Part shown: positions 7,859-17,118 of the stretch, piece after piece
How the letters are laid out: the number at the start of each line of letters is the position of its first letter
How positions within the stretch are numbered: position 1 is the first letter of the stretch
Origin: Leptolyngbya sp. BL0902
GTDB lineage: Bacteria; Cyanobacteriota; Cyanobacteriia; Phormidesmidales; Phormidesmidaceae
Assembly (NCBI RefSeq): GCF_016403105.1
Contig: NZ_CP046155.1
Span: forward strand, 1,364,001-1,428,000
DNA: 64,000 bases
Reading direction: 5' to 3'
Program-made: the position numbers and the translations under genes
The notes under the pieces: model-generated
Seen by the model: only the letters and a program-made list of their open reading frames with translations
Databases searched by the model: none
Told to the model about the DNA's origin: nothing

Positions 7859-8566
7859 GGCAAAGACAGAACGAAAAGGGACAAGCTACATCCAAGAGGC
7901 AGATACCAAAAAGGCAGGGGCGTAGCCCAAGGGTCGTCATGGTCTGGGCACAATCGCGGTAGAGGCAACATCTGCCAACATCATGGCCGCCAAGGCAACC
8001 TATAGCCCTATTGCTAGATAGATATTAAAAATGGGCTGATCGCCAGAGAACCCAATTTCATGGTTTTCGCCTTTATCCCAGATCCGCCAGGAAATAGGTG
8101 ATAACCTCAGACCACTCGCTCACCATGGGTAAAGCGGTAGGCTTAGTTGTGCAACGGCAGGGGAGCCTAAGCAGCCACCTTTCCTATGCTCATCGTAACC
8201 AACCACTGGGCTGACGATGTAAAGTTTTATTAAGCATTAGCCTATCGCGATGTGGAATCTTAGCACAAGTCATTTTGGGGCGTTGGCTTGGCCTGTGGGC
8301 CATTTATCCCTCTCAAGATAGATCTTTGCGTCTCAGGGTGCCGACTCAGCGCCCACACAGATAAGTCCCCCGGCCTCAGCAGGGCCGAAGGACTAGGCAA
8401 TGCTATGAGGGTGTGGCCGCAGGGGCTCTAGGGCAAGCGGGGAGAAAAGGCGGATCTGGGTAGGGTAACTCCCAAGAGGGCTTTGCCCACGAACCCTACT
8501 TAGGGGCAAGTTTTGCCCTCAGCGTGGGGGGCTCTGAGGGGCCTAGGCGGGCGAATGGCTGGGGCC
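7859..8566. other. 708-bp intergenic stretch
   Basis: No convincing gene in any frame, and the short open frames here lack codon bias. The left part is presumably the leader and promoter of the EAL gene. The right part holds small hairpins, for example GGGCAA/TTGCCC near 8504-8518, that may end the DUF760 transcript. No tRNA was recognised. Confidence 0.5.
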
Positions 8567-8923
8567 TTAGCTATCAAAGTCAAAGCTATCGGGGCTCAGG
8601 AACGACCCGGAAACCGTGTGCTCCAGTTCCATGCGCTGTTCCATTTGGCGCAGGAAGTAGCCTGTCATCATGGCTGAGGCTAGCAACCCCGCTAGGTTGT
8701 CGCGGTCGGTGGTCACTTGGACGTTAAAGCCGTCTCCGGGCAGCACGCCCACCAGTCCTTGGACGTTCTGGGCGATGATTTGCTTGATTTCACCACTGAC
8801 GGATTGAGCCACGCGGGTGAGTACCTCTGGCGGCTGGTGCTGAAGGTATTTCAGCAGCTCATTGGGATGATCACTATCCGTAGACATCCCAATGAAATCA
8901 GTGTCTTCAGGGTTAAATGCCAT
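8567..8923 (-). CDS. DUF760 family protein
   Basis: A 118-residue soluble protein conserved in cyanobacteria and plastids. The family signature is visible in the second half: FNVQVTTDRDNLAGLL followed by SAMMTGYFLRQMEQRM (about 66-100). The N-terminal part has LLKYLQHQPPEVLTRVAQS, typical of the family. DUF760 proteins have no firmly known bacterial function; plant members are linked to chloroplast regulation. It is a single-gene unit between two minus-strand genes. Confidence 0.85.
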   Translation of the reverse strand: MAFNPEDTDFIGMSTDSDHPNELLKYLQHQPPEVLTRVAQSVSGEIKQIIAQNVQGLVGVLPGDGFNVQVTTDRDNLAGLLASAMMTGYFLRQMEQRMELEHTVSGSFLSPDSFDFDS

Positions 8924-9175
8924 AGAACCTTTGAGACCTCTGGTTACAACGTAGGCATAGGGGAAATAAGTATGAATTAATACTTAGTATGGTAGTAGAG
9001 TGCCCATTCCCTAGGGTATACCTATCAATATTCCCGATAATAGCGTAACGAATCATGAAATAGCGGCTCTATGGAAGAATGAGCCCGCCGTGATTCCCAT
9101 GGCCTTGGGGCAGACTGTGGATGATCTGCTGCTCCTTTGGCAGAAGCCAGCCAGGAGAGGGGAATCGAAGATAAG

Positions 9176-9976
9176 CTAGCCTCGCTGAATATGGCGGCGT
9201 AGTTCGGTATACATCTCGTGAAAATGGTCCGTAAAGCAAAGGTCAAGGGTGCGGGGCCGAGGTAAATCTACGGAGACCTGATAGACAATGGTGCTGGGCC
9301 GAGATCCTAAAACGTAGATTGTATCGGATAGAAACAGCGCTTCTCGGAGGTCGTGGGTGACGAGGAGGGCGGTGCAGCCAGTTTGCTGCCAGAGGTCTTG
9401 CAGCAGGCTCCACATCTCCTCGCGGGTGAAGGCGTCGAGGGCGGCAAAGGGTTCGTCCAGCAGCAGAATTTCAGGCTGGTGAATCAGGGCGCGACAGAGG
9501 GAAGCCCGCTGGCGCATTCCCCCTGAAAGCTGCCAGGGATAGTGGTTCTGAAAAGCGTGTAGACCAACCGTGGTCAACAGTTTTTCGGCGGCGTGCAGGT
9601 ATTGGGATCGGTGTTGGCGGAAGTGACGCTTGTGGGGCTGTACTACCTCCAAGGGCAGCAGCACGTTGTCTAGGGTGTTACGCCAGGGCAGCAACACCGG
9701 ATTTTGGAAGGCAATCCCAATGTTTTTGAGGGGGCCAGTGATGGGTTGCCCATGGAAGTATACCGCGCCTTCCTGGACTGGGCTGAGGCCAGATACCATT
9801 CGCAGTAAGGTAGTTTTGCCGCAGCCCGACGGCCCGACTAGGGCCACAAACTCTCCCTCGGCGACCCGAAAGGCGACATGGTCAATGACCGTCAGAGGGG
9901 CACCGTGGCCGTGGTAGGTCAGCCGAATATCCTGGAAATCTAAAGCAGGTTTGGCCGCCGAGCTCGCATCGATCAT
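9176..9976 (-). CDS. ABC transporter ATP-binding protein (nitrate/sulfonate/taurine type)
   Basis: An ABC ATPase of about 266 residues with all motifs: Walker [11 protein letters not shown]-loop AFQNPVLLPWR, signature LSGGMRQR, Walker B ILLLDEPFAALD and switch His in VTHDLREAL. The sequence is closest to the TauB/SsuB/NrtD group, which drives uptake of anions or small organics. No permease or binding protein lies nearby, so it works with partners encoded elsewhere. The ATG at 9976 is chosen; an in-frame GTG at 9988 would add four residues. The substrate cannot be determined. Confidence 0.85.
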   Translation of the reverse strand: MIDASSAAKPALDFQDIRLTYHGHGAPLTVIDHVAFRVAEGEFVALVGPSGCGKTTLLRMVSGLSPVQEGAVYFHGQPITGPLKNIGIAFQNPVLLPWRNTLDNVLLPLEVVQPHKRHFRQHRSQYLHAAEKLLTTVGLHAFQNHYPWQLSGGMRQRASLCRALIHQPEILLLDEPFAALDAFTREEMWSLLQDLWQQTGCTALLVTHDLREALFLSDTIYVLGSRPSTIVYQVSVDLPRPRTLDLCFTDHFHEMYTELRRHIQRG

Positions 9977-10044
9977 GGGAAAAACCACCGCCTACGCCTC
10001 AACGCTACCGACTCTAGAGGCAACAAAATGTATTTTCAGGTACA

Positions 10045-11898
10045 TTACGATAACGCTAACTGGTTGAGGTCGGGCCGTAGTTTGAAGCGCACTAAAATCA
10101 GCGTAATGTTGTCGTGGCCGTTTTTGTCATTGGCCAACTGAACTAAGTCAGCCACCCCCTGATCGAGGTTGGCCTTAGAACTAAGCAGTGGAGCAATGTG
10201 GCTGGCTTCGTGGCGTTCTAGAAGATTGTTGTCGCTCAGGCCATCGGAGCACAGGAGAAACAGCGTGTCTTCCACGATATCTTGGAAGGCGATCCCTGGT
10301 CTGAGGGCGTCTTGGTCGCGGGGGCCAAGGGCCTGGGTAAGCTGGTAGGCGTCGGGACGGGCGTAGGCAATGGCAGGCTCAACACCGCGATTAATTTCCC
10401 GCTGTCCTACTTCGTGGTCTATGGTGAGCTGCTGCAAGCCGTAGCGTTTGTTGTAGCTGTAGATGCGGCTATCGCCCACGTGAACTAGGGCCATGCGAAG
10501 ATCTTGCACCAAGGCCATTACGAGGGTGGTTCCCATGCGGCCTAGGCCGGAGGTCGCCTTAACTTGGTTGGCCTCAAAGATGGCCTGATTGGCCTTTGCG
10601 ACCCCTGCGATGATGGCCCCTTCGTCTAGGTAGCGATCTCGATCTAGGCGACTGAAGTAGTCCCGCAGTGTCTGTACCGCGAGTTGGCTCGCCACTTCCC
10701 CCGAGGCATGACCACCCATACCATCGCAGAGCACATACAGGCCTGTCGCGTCGAGGTGTGCTCCTTGGGGGCCATTGTGCTTCAGCAGTTGGGTTTGGCA
10801 GAGGAAGCAGTCTTCATTGTGGTGGCGCTGTTGACCCACATGGCTCTGGCCCGCTTCCTCCAGAGACAATAGCTTCATGGGGAGCACCATCGTCGGCAGG
10901 TCTAGCCCGCCTCCCTCGTCTCCTTCGTCTCCTTCGTCGCCCTCTGGGTCATCATCGTCGGCTTCATTGAGGCCAAGCAGTGCCTCATCAAAATTGAGCA
11001 GGGGATCAGCGTCAGTGTCCTCCCCGATGGTTAGGGTCGGAATTGTGACCTGCTGGGCCAAAACCGGGTTGGATCGATATTGCCCCGCCAGATCGGCTAG
11101 GGCCTCTTGGAGGCGTTCTAGGGGGGTGAGGTGGCCCTCGGCGAGGGCGTGAATGAGCTGCTGGAGGGCGATGGTTGGAGAGAGCGACTCTGTGAGCAAC
11201 ATTCGTTGCCAAGTTTGCCCCAGGGCAGGCAGGTTGGGAGTAGTGGCCGAGATATCGAGGTGGCTGAGGCACAGCAGATGGTTGGGGCTGAGCACCAGGC
11301 GATCGGGGTTGAGCAGGGTAATCTGCCCCTGCCAAGGAGCCAGCGCCTTCCACAACAGGGTAATTTCAAACAGCCACTGGGTTTGCTGAAGGGGGTCAGT
11401 GGTTTTAGTGGGCCACAGGGTTTCTAGGCGAGGCCAGGTGCTGCGATCTTCTAAGACCAGGATGGGCTGACCATCAGCATAAACCACATCATGGAGTTCT
11501 GGCACAGCCGGGAAGTAGTCGGCTTGGAGGGCCAGATAGGGCAAGGCTTGAACGGGTAGAGCCGCCAGTTCAGGAACGGTCTGCGGGTTGAGATCGGGCT
11601 GCTCTAGCCAGAGATCCTGAAGGGTTTGGAGGGGATAGCCCTGGCGCAGATCACAATCGATCACAGCCTGCACCATCACAGAATCTCCCGCCGCCGTCCA
11701 CTGGTGTTGAGGCTGTCCTAGGCGTTGGTAGCGCTGTTCCTGGTCTAGGTAGGGCCTGGGGCTGGGGTCATCGCCCAGGGCCGTTGTGCTTTGATCGGGC
11801 CACCACAGGCTACACCAGCGCTGGAGCGGCTGGCCACAGTGATCGCACTCCCCTCGGTCATCGGAATTTTCAAACTGGCAAGAAGGGCAGATTAGCAT
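10045..11898 (-). CDS. PP2C-family Ser/Thr phosphatase with N-terminal zinc ribbon and pseudokinase-like middle
   Basis: 617 residues when started at the ATG that gives MLICPSC, so that the zinc ribbon (CPSC-x10-CDHC, residues 4-21) begins the protein. The middle (about 40-290) looks like a worn-down protein kinase: a hydrophobic ILVLED strand and TLLNPDRLVLS where HRDxKPxN would lie. A Glu/Asp-rich linker follows. The C-terminal third is a complete PP2C domain with metal-binding motifs HNED, LCDGMGGH, CSDGLSD and GHDN. It should dephosphorylate Ser/Thr proteins with Mn or Mg. It is a paralogue of the gene at 19679-22042. No TM segment was seen. The kinase-like reading is inference. Confidence 0.85.
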   Translation of the reverse strand: MLICPSCQFENSDDRGECDHCGQPLQRWCSLWWPDQSTTALGDDPSPRPYLDQEQRYQRLGQPQHQWTAAGDSVMVQAVIDCDLRQGYPLQTLQDLWLEQPDLNPQTVPELAALPVQALPYLALQADYFPAVPELHDVVYADGQPILVLEDRSTWPRLETLWPTKTTDPLQQTQWLFEITLLWKALAPWQGQITLLNPDRLVLSPNHLLCLSHLDISATTPNLPALGQTWQRMLLTESLSPTIALQQLIHALAEGHLTPLERLQEALADLAGQYRSNPVLAQQVTIPTLTIGEDTDADPLLNFDEALLGLNEADDDDPEGDEGDEGDEGGGLDLPTMVLPMKLLSLEEAGQSHVGQQRHHNEDCFLCQTQLLKHNGPQGAHLDATGLYVLCDGMGGHASGEVASQLAVQTLRDYFSRLDRDRYLDEGAIIAGVAKANQAIFEANQVKATSGLGRMGTTLVMALVQDLRMALVHVGDSRIYSYNKRYGLQQLTIDHEVGQREINRGVEPAIAYARPDAYQLTQALGPRDQDALRPGIAFQDIVEDTLFLLCSDGLSDNNLLERHEASHIAPLLSSKANLDQGVADLVQLANDKNGHDNITLILVRFKLRPDLNQLALS

Positions 11899-12088
11899 GG
11901 CTGAACGCCACATCGAAGCTAGGCAGGGGTGCTGATGTTGGCTCATGCCCATTGTGGATCAAATCCGCCGACTCGGCTTACCTAGAAGCGGCGATGGGGT
12001 AAATCTTCAACCTCTGGGGGGATATCTCCACAGATCCTTGCCACAAATGTATCGAAATTGCAACACTTTGCCGTAGCCGCACCCAGGG

Positions 12089-12673
12089 CTAGGCCATGGC
12101 GCGGAGCCGTCGCTGTTCATCTGGGGTGAGCGACCGCCACTGGCCCGGCTGTAGGTCTTCGAGGGTGAGATCGCCGATGGCCCAGCGCACCAGGCGCAGG
12201 GTGGGATAGCCCACGGCAGCGGTCATCCGTCGTACCTGGCGATTTTTGCCCTCCTCCAAGGTCAGGGCCAGCCAGGTGGTGGGAATAGACTGGCGATAGC
12301 GAATGGGTGGATGGCGGGGCGGCAGGGGCGGATCCTCTGGCAACCGGGAAGCCTTGCAGGGGCGGGTGCGATAGCCTCGAATGGTCACTCCTTGGCGAAG
12401 CTGTCCTAGGGCGGCCTCGGTGGGTTCTCCTTCCACTTGCACCCAGTAGGTGCGGGGGTGGCCGTAGCGCGGATCGCTCAGGCGATGCTGAAGTCGTCCA
12501 TCATTGGTCAGCAGCATCAGCCCCTCGCTGTCGCGGTCTAGCCGCCCCACGGGATAGACCGCCGCCACCGGGATAAAGGCCTTGAGTGTCAGGGCCGTGG
12601 GTGCATCCCCAGATTCGCTGAACTGGCTGAGGACGTTGTAGGGTTTGTAGAACAGTAGGTATTGATAGGCCAT
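12089..12673 (-). CDS. rluE: 23S rRNA pseudouridine synthase, RluE-like
   Basis: About 194 residues from the ATG giving MAYQYLLFYKPYNV; the longer frame upstream is not expected to be coding. The catalytic Asp lies in GRLDRDSEGLMLLTNDG, the hallmark of the RsuA/RluE branch, and there is a conserved C-terminal EGKNRQVRRM. It has no N-terminal S4 domain, which fits RluE rather than RluB/RsuA. It converts one uridine in 23S rRNA to pseudouridine. A short divergent membrane gene lies to its right. Confidence 0.85.
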   Translation of the reverse strand: MAYQYLLFYKPYNVLSQFSESGDAPTALTLKAFIPVAAVYPVGRLDRDSEGLMLLTNDGRLQHRLSDPRYGHPRTYWVQVEGEPTEAALGQLRQGVTIRGYRTRPCKASRLPEDPPLPPRHPPIRYRQSIPTTWLALTLEEGKNRQVRRMTAAVGYPTLRLVRWAIGDLTLEDLQPGQWRSLTPDEQRRLRAMA

Positions 12674-12835
12674 GGGTATAGGGCGGCGGGGTACGGGGTA
12701 CAGGCCCCCGGAGACCAGCGATCCAGAGCGAAATTGCAACGTTTCATTGCAACTCTTTTGGAAATATTGAGAATCCCCAGGCTCCTAGGCTGTCCCGATA
12801 TGCTGAAATCTATCGTATCAACGCAGGATATCCCT

Positions 12836-13147
12836 ATGGACACCGGAACCCGATACCGCTTTTCTTGCACCCTCACCTTTGGCGACATCTACGGCCAGGT
12901 GATTGCTTGGCTAGTGATTTTGCTGGTGAGTCTGGCGGCATCCCTCGCGCTGATGGGGGCACGGCAGCCCGTTGTGGCCCTCGCGGCCATGGGGCTCATC
13001 TTGGTGCTGTCGCTGCCGTTTTTGCTGTTCGCCTTCGTGACCACCCTGCTAAACCACATTGAGTTTGAACCCGTAGGAACCACCCAAGCCGTCCAGGAAT
13101 CCGTGCCCTCTGGTCGGATTCCATCCCCTGTCCAGGCCGTTAGTTAG
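12836..13147 (+). CDS. small two-helix membrane protein, unknown function
   Basis: 103 residues starting at the ATG with an AGGA Shine-Dalgarno about 9 nt upstream. Two transmembrane helices (about 18-38 and 43-68) carry a polar N-terminus and a short C-terminal tail ending near the TPR gene. I do not recognise a named family. Longer in-frame starts exist upstream but overlap the start of divergent rluE. Confidence 0.6.
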   Translation: MDTGTRYRFSCTLTFGDIYGQVIAWLVILLVSLAASLALMGARQPVVALAAMGLILVLSLPFLLFAFVTTLLNHIEFEPVGTTQAVQESVPSGRIPSPVQAVS

Positions 13148-13211
13148 CCCTTGAGGTCAGAGCCCCTGTCTCTCGCTCCATCGTCGAGGCTGGAGACAGG
13201 GAACCTTGAGG

Positions 13212-14084
13212 TTACTCATTGCTGGGCGCGGTGCCCTCGGGTTCAGAGGTGCCCTCGGCGGGGTCGCCATTGAGGGGCAGGGTGGGCTCACTGGGGGTCG
13301 CCATCTGCTGAATTTGGTCTTTGAATTGCGCTGGAGCCATGGCCGTGGCTTGATCAAAAAGAGCTTTGGCCTCGTCGTTATTGCCCTGTTCTTGCAGCAC
13401 CAATGCCTTAGCCAGCACCGGACGGAAGTCCTCGGGAGCTGCAACCATCGCTTCATCGTACTGGGTCAGGGCTTGGTCTGGGCGGTTGTCCTCTAGGTAG
13501 ACCTGGGCCAGCAAAAGCTGAATGGAAATGGGGTCAAGGCCGGGGGTATTTCCTTCGCTCTGGAGGCGTCCAGCGGTTTGCACCGCCTCCTGGAGCAGAC
13601 CAATGGCCGCCTGGGGACGCCCTTGCTGCACCAGCAGCGCCGTTAGCCCCTGGAGGGCGTTCATGTCGGTAGGCTGCTGATCCAGTACCGTCCGGTAGAT
13701 CTGAGCGGCCCCATCGAGGTCGCCCATCTGCTGTTTGGTTTGGGCTAGCAACACTTGGTACTCCATCACCGTGGGGTTGAGTTCCACCAGCTTTTCGAGG
13801 GGGGCCACCACCCCTGCCACATTGCCCAACTGGATCTGGGTATCTATCAATCCACGCAGAGCGGTTTGATTGTCGGGTTCCCGCTCTAGTACCAGTTCAT
13901 AGCCCCTGGCCTGGGCCTCCAGTTCTGCCTGCATGGCCGTTGGATCCGTGGCTGGCAGATCATTGGTGCCCGTGGCTCGACGGTTGGTATTGCTGAGAAA
14001 CGGTAGGAAGGATAGGGACAAAAAGGCGGCCAGCGCCAGAATGAGCACCGTCCCCACTAACCATCGATTGCGCTTAGTCGTCAC
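13212..14084 (-). CDS. membrane-anchored tetratricopeptide-repeat protein
   Basis: 290 residues: a basic N-terminus, one membrane helix (about 9-30, WLVGTVLILALAAFLSLSFL), then at least five TPR units (about 55-270) recognisable by Ala/Gly-Tyr-Pro spacing such as VMEYQVLLAQTKQQMGDLDGAA. The tail is rich in Pro and Glu. TPR proteins of this shape in cyanobacteria often act as assembly scaffolds at the thylakoid or plasma membrane (Ycf37-like); the partner here is unknown. Single-gene unit. Confidence 0.8.
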   Translation of the reverse strand: MTTKRNRWLVGTVLILALAAFLSLSFLPFLSNTNRRATGTNDLPATDPTAMQAELEAQARGYELVLEREPDNQTALRGLIDTQIQLGNVAGVVAPLEKLVELNPTVMEYQVLLAQTKQQMGDLDGAAQIYRTVLDQQPTDMNALQGLTALLVQQGRPQAAIGLLQEAVQTAGRLQSEGNTPGLDPISIQLLLAQVYLEDNRPDQALTQYDEAMVAAPEDFRPVLAKALVLQEQGNNDEAKALFDQATAMAPAQFKDQIQQMATPSEPTLPLNGDPAEGTSEPEGTAPSNE

Positions 14085-14478
14085 AGAGGTACCCCCACTC
14101 TTGGGTCTAGAAGATCGTCACAGGCCAACCCCTGCCCCATCCCAGAAAACAGGGGCAATCCGGGGCAGCGGCGAGGGAGGCCAGCCTCCCTTGAGATCAC
14201 TGGGGCCGCCCCTTAGCCGGAAATAAGCCCGTTAATTTTAGCGTTTCCAGTTGATATTGTTGGGGCTTTGGGTAAAAGCGATGGTGGCGAGGGCCTCGCC
14301 CTAGGCCATCGGGCACAAATTCCTGCGGCCCTAGGAAAGGATACGGATTTTAGGGAAATGGCCCTGAAAACAGAAACACATCCTAGGTTATGGGGTGAGT
14401 GGTACGCTAGGCTTACAAGACTAGCCCCACATAATAGACTGACAATGGCTGGTTAATGTTGAGAGGAGGTCGGTGGCG
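14085..14478 (+). other. intergenic leader before the Pro/Ala-rich gene, with a strong Shine-Dalgarno
   Basis: No gene was found in this 394-bp stretch. A near-perfect AGGAGGT at 14464-14470 sits 8 nt before the ATG at 14479 and only 2 nt before the GTG at 14473. This decides the start of the next gene in favour of the ATG. Confidence 0.7.
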
Positions 14479-15528
14479 ATGAGTGCTGTAGAGAAAAATT
14501 CCTGGCCCGAATCCGAGGACAATGCAAGTCAGTCCTCGGATTCTGAGGCCACCAAGCCCAAGGCCGAACGCCCTGCCCTGGTGGCTCCGCCCCCCCGCCC
14601 CATACCGTCTCCGGCCAAGCCCGCAGCGGCCAAACCTGCCGCAGCCAAGGGGGCGGCCAAACCCGCTGCCGTTGAGCCTCCCCCCGCTCCGCCGGAGCCC
14701 GTTTTTGACCCTGCGGTCTACCGCAACCAGCCCATTGCTCCCCCCAGCGAACCCATGCAGTATCGGGCCATTGGCCTCGTGCGGGGCACCTATGCCCCCA
14801 CCGACGCCGACCAGATTAATCGGGGGAACCTCACCACCGATGACGGCCTAGTGGTGGACTCGGTGCTGCTAGGGCGAGTCACGAGCCTGGTGAAAAAGCA
14901 CCTGGATTTGACCACATCTCACCTGTGGGTGGTCTATCCTCGCACCCGGCGCGAAGTGGAAACCGAAGCAGAACAAGACCTGCATTTTCAAATTGTGGGT
15001 GTTTGGGAACCAGAAACCCTGGGCCTGCCCGGGGAATCGCCCCGCACGGAGGAGGTTGCCGCTGATGACGAGGCTGCCCCGCCGACCGTTCCGGCTGCCG
15101 TCGATGCCTATCCCGCTGTTGACGATAACTTCTTTTCTATTCGAGGCGAAGTGGTGAAGTACGACCCCGAGGAAGACCTCATCACCGTCAAAATTGTCCA
15201 GGGCATCAAGCAGACACCGGGGGGAGCCAAGTCCTTTAAGCTCACCCTCAAGGGCCACATTGAAGGCCGCACGGTCGGCTATTTCTGGGACTTCCAGGCC
15301 AAACGCGACGACAGAGTGTTGGCCATAGAGTCGGCCTCGGTGGTGGGCATTGTGCCGCCGAAGAAACGACCCAAGGGAGGAAGCAAGCGCCCTGGCTTTA
15401 AGCGCCCCGGCGGGCCTCGGTCGGCGGCAGCGCCCCGCAAGACAACGGGAGCCCCCCGGCCTAAAAAGGTCATCGCCGACAAGGGTATGACAAACCCAGC
15501 CATGGCAGAGCCAGAAGCCGCCGAATAG
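14479..15528 (+). CDS. conserved hypothetical protein with Pro/Ala-rich N-terminus and basic tail
   Basis: 349 residues. Residues about 1-85 are low-complexity Pro/Ala/Lys linker. A globular core follows (about 95-280), with YRAIGLVRGTYAPTDADQINRG and a beta-rich segment FSIRGEVVKYDPEEDLITVKI. The last 70 residues are very basic (repeated KRP, RPG and PRK), which suggests binding to RNA, DNA or acidic surfaces. I associate the core with a cyanobacteria-only family of unknown function. The start is set by the AGGAGGT site. The nucleic-acid-binding idea rests only on charge. Confidence 0.7.
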   Translation: MSAVEKNSWPESEDNASQSSDSEATKPKAERPALVAPPPRPIPSPAKPAAAKPAAAKGAAKPAAVEPPPAPPEPVFDPAVYRNQPIAPPSEPMQYRAIGLVRGTYAPTDADQINRGNLTTDDGLVVDSVLLGRVTSLVKKHLDLTTSHLWVVYPRTRREVETEAEQDLHFQIVGVWEPETLGLPGESPRTEEVAADDEAAPPTVPAAVDAYPAVDDNFFSIRGEVVKYDPEEDLITVKIVQGIKQTPGGAKSFKLTLKGHIEGRTVGYFWDFQAKRDDRVLAIESASVVGIVPPKKRPKGGSKRPGFKRPGGPRSAAAPRKTTGAPRPKKVIADKGMTNPAMAEPEAAE

Positions 15529-15561
15529 CGCGCTGGGGGGGCACGAAGACCCCAGGATACC

Positions 15562-16746
15562 CTAGCCGCCCAGGGCATCCTGGGGCAAAAAAGCCCGATC
15601 CATTGGCAGGGAGGCTACCGGAGTAGACAGTTCAAAGGTGCCTGCTTCAATCCACTGTTTCAGCTCCTGTTGTACTTGGCGGGCGAGGTAAACGCTGGCT
15701 AAGGGGGCTGTACGGACGGCCTGCCCCTCGATGGTAATGGTTCCAGACTTGAGCTGGGCATAGCTCACCAGCCCAAAGGTAGGGCGCACCCGGCGAGGGA
15801 TGGAGAAATCCATCACCGGAGCCACAATGTCTTGATCTTGGACGGCACAAGCCGCCGCCACCTGCTCGTTCAAAATCGGGATGGGCACACCGACGCCAAT
15901 CATCAGAGAAGGCCCATAGCCCTTGAAATAACAGCCACGCACCCAGGTCGCTTGCATCGCTTTGGCATCACCCACCAGGGCCACCGTGGCAGCTGGGCCA
16001 AGGGGCGTATGGTTGGGCAAGCGCCGCTGAAGGGGGAAGTGCTGGGTGCCCTCCCAAGCAATGTAGCCCACGCCGCCGCCCAGAAAAATGCGGGTGCCGA
16101 TACCCACGGTGGCCAAGTTGGGGTCATTCATCAGCGGTGAAATCGCCCCAGGGTTGGCATAGACCGCATTGCCCAGGCGCGGTTGCAGCGGCCCCAGGTA
16201 AGTGGCCAAGGGCCGATCCCCACCGTTCACCCCCACGATAAAGTTTTGGTACAGGCCACGGGGGTTGAACAAATAAAACTGGTTGATGGTGTCGCGGGTG
16301 ATGGTGGTTTCGAGGGAGGTACGGGGGTAGCAGTCGGTGGCATGTCCGGTGGCCTGAAGGTGAACCGGACGACCCGCGACGAGGTCAGCAATCACATGAC
16401 CGCCGCCATACTCCCGCGCCTCCTCCGACTCCATCCCCTCTGTGGTACGGCTGGCCACCACGGGCTGACTAGCCCCCAGATACAAGTCCACCGCCCCAAA
16501 GCCAGCGTAGGCGGGAACACCATCGAGGTAGCATTCCAATAGCTTGATAGGTGGATCCGTATGGCCCAGGTTAATCATTGCTCCGGCGGATTCCATCGGC
16601 TCAAAGGTGCCCGTTACCACCACATCCACGGCCTGGGCAGCGGCGGCTATCCCCTGATCCTGGGCCAAGGCTTTGAAGTCTTCGGCGGTATAGACCACCA
16701 CCTGACCCGCCCGAATTTTCTCGTTAATGGCTTCAATGGATCGCAT
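15562..16746 (-). CDS. DUF39 protein, putative homocysteine/sulfur-amino-acid biosynthesis factor
   Basis: 394 residues of the DUF39 family, with the conserved N-terminus MRSIEAINEKIRAGQ, MINLGHTDPPIKLLECY around 78-94, and a Gly-rich ARIFLGGGVGYIAWEGTQH-like segment around 215-235. In methanogens and some anaerobes DUF39 proteins are needed to make homocysteine from aspartate semialdehyde and sulfide; in cyanobacteria the role is unproven. Only 3 bp separate it from the small membrane gene upstream, so the two are almost surely one transcript. Confidence 0.85.
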   Translation of the reverse strand: MRSIEAINEKIRAGQVVVYTAEDFKALAQDQGIAAAAQAVDVVVTGTFEPMESAGAMINLGHTDPPIKLLECYLDGVPAYAGFGAVDLYLGASQPVVASRTTEGMESEEAREYGGGHVIADLVAGRPVHLQATGHATDCYPRTSLETTITRDTINQFYLFNPRGLYQNFIVGVNGGDRPLATYLGPLQPRLGNAVYANPGAISPLMNDPNLATVGIGTRIFLGGGVGYIAWEGTQHFPLQRRLPNHTPLGPAATVALVGDAKAMQATWVRGCYFKGYGPSLMIGVGVPIPILNEQVAAACAVQDQDIVAPVMDFSIPRRVRPTFGLVSYAQLKSGTITIEGQAVRTAPLASVYLARQVQQELKQWIEAGTFELSTPVASLPMDRAFLPQDALGG

Positions 16747-16749
16747 AGC

Positions 16750-16956
16750 CTAGGTTCCTGATGGAGGACGCTGACCCACCGACCAGCGCCACAACAATAC
16801 GGCCATCAGCACCGAGGGAGCCAGCAATAGCCCTACTGCCAAGCCCAGGGATGGATCGAGGGCTAGGGGCAGAGCGGGCAGGAGATACTTGATGCTTGCT
16901 CCCATCGCCGCCGACAGTGCCACCACCTTCACTAAAAAATTTGCTTCGGACATCAT
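16750..16956 (-). CDS. small two-helix membrane protein upstream of the DUF39 gene
   Basis: 68 residues (or 67 from the second Met) with helices at about 8-30 and 38-60. It is the first gene of a two-gene unit with DUF39, 3 bp apart. No named family is recognised. The tight coupling suggests a shared pathway or membrane tethering of the DUF39 protein, but this is inference. Confidence 0.65.
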   Translation of the reverse strand: MMSEANFLVKVVALSAAMGASIKYLLPALPLALDPSLGLAVGLLLAPSVLMAVLLWRWSVGQRPPSGT

Positions 16957-17118
16957 TCAGCGCACAACTCCTCTCGCCAGCCCCCAGGATGGATAGTTTC
17001 ACCATACCGCTGAACTTCAGGCTTGGCTCAGCTAATTTCGCCCCCCATTTGCCCTGCCGACGGCGGGTGGATAGCCATCCTGCCCTAGGTGCAGCGGTAT
17101 GGGGGGCGATGGGTTTGG

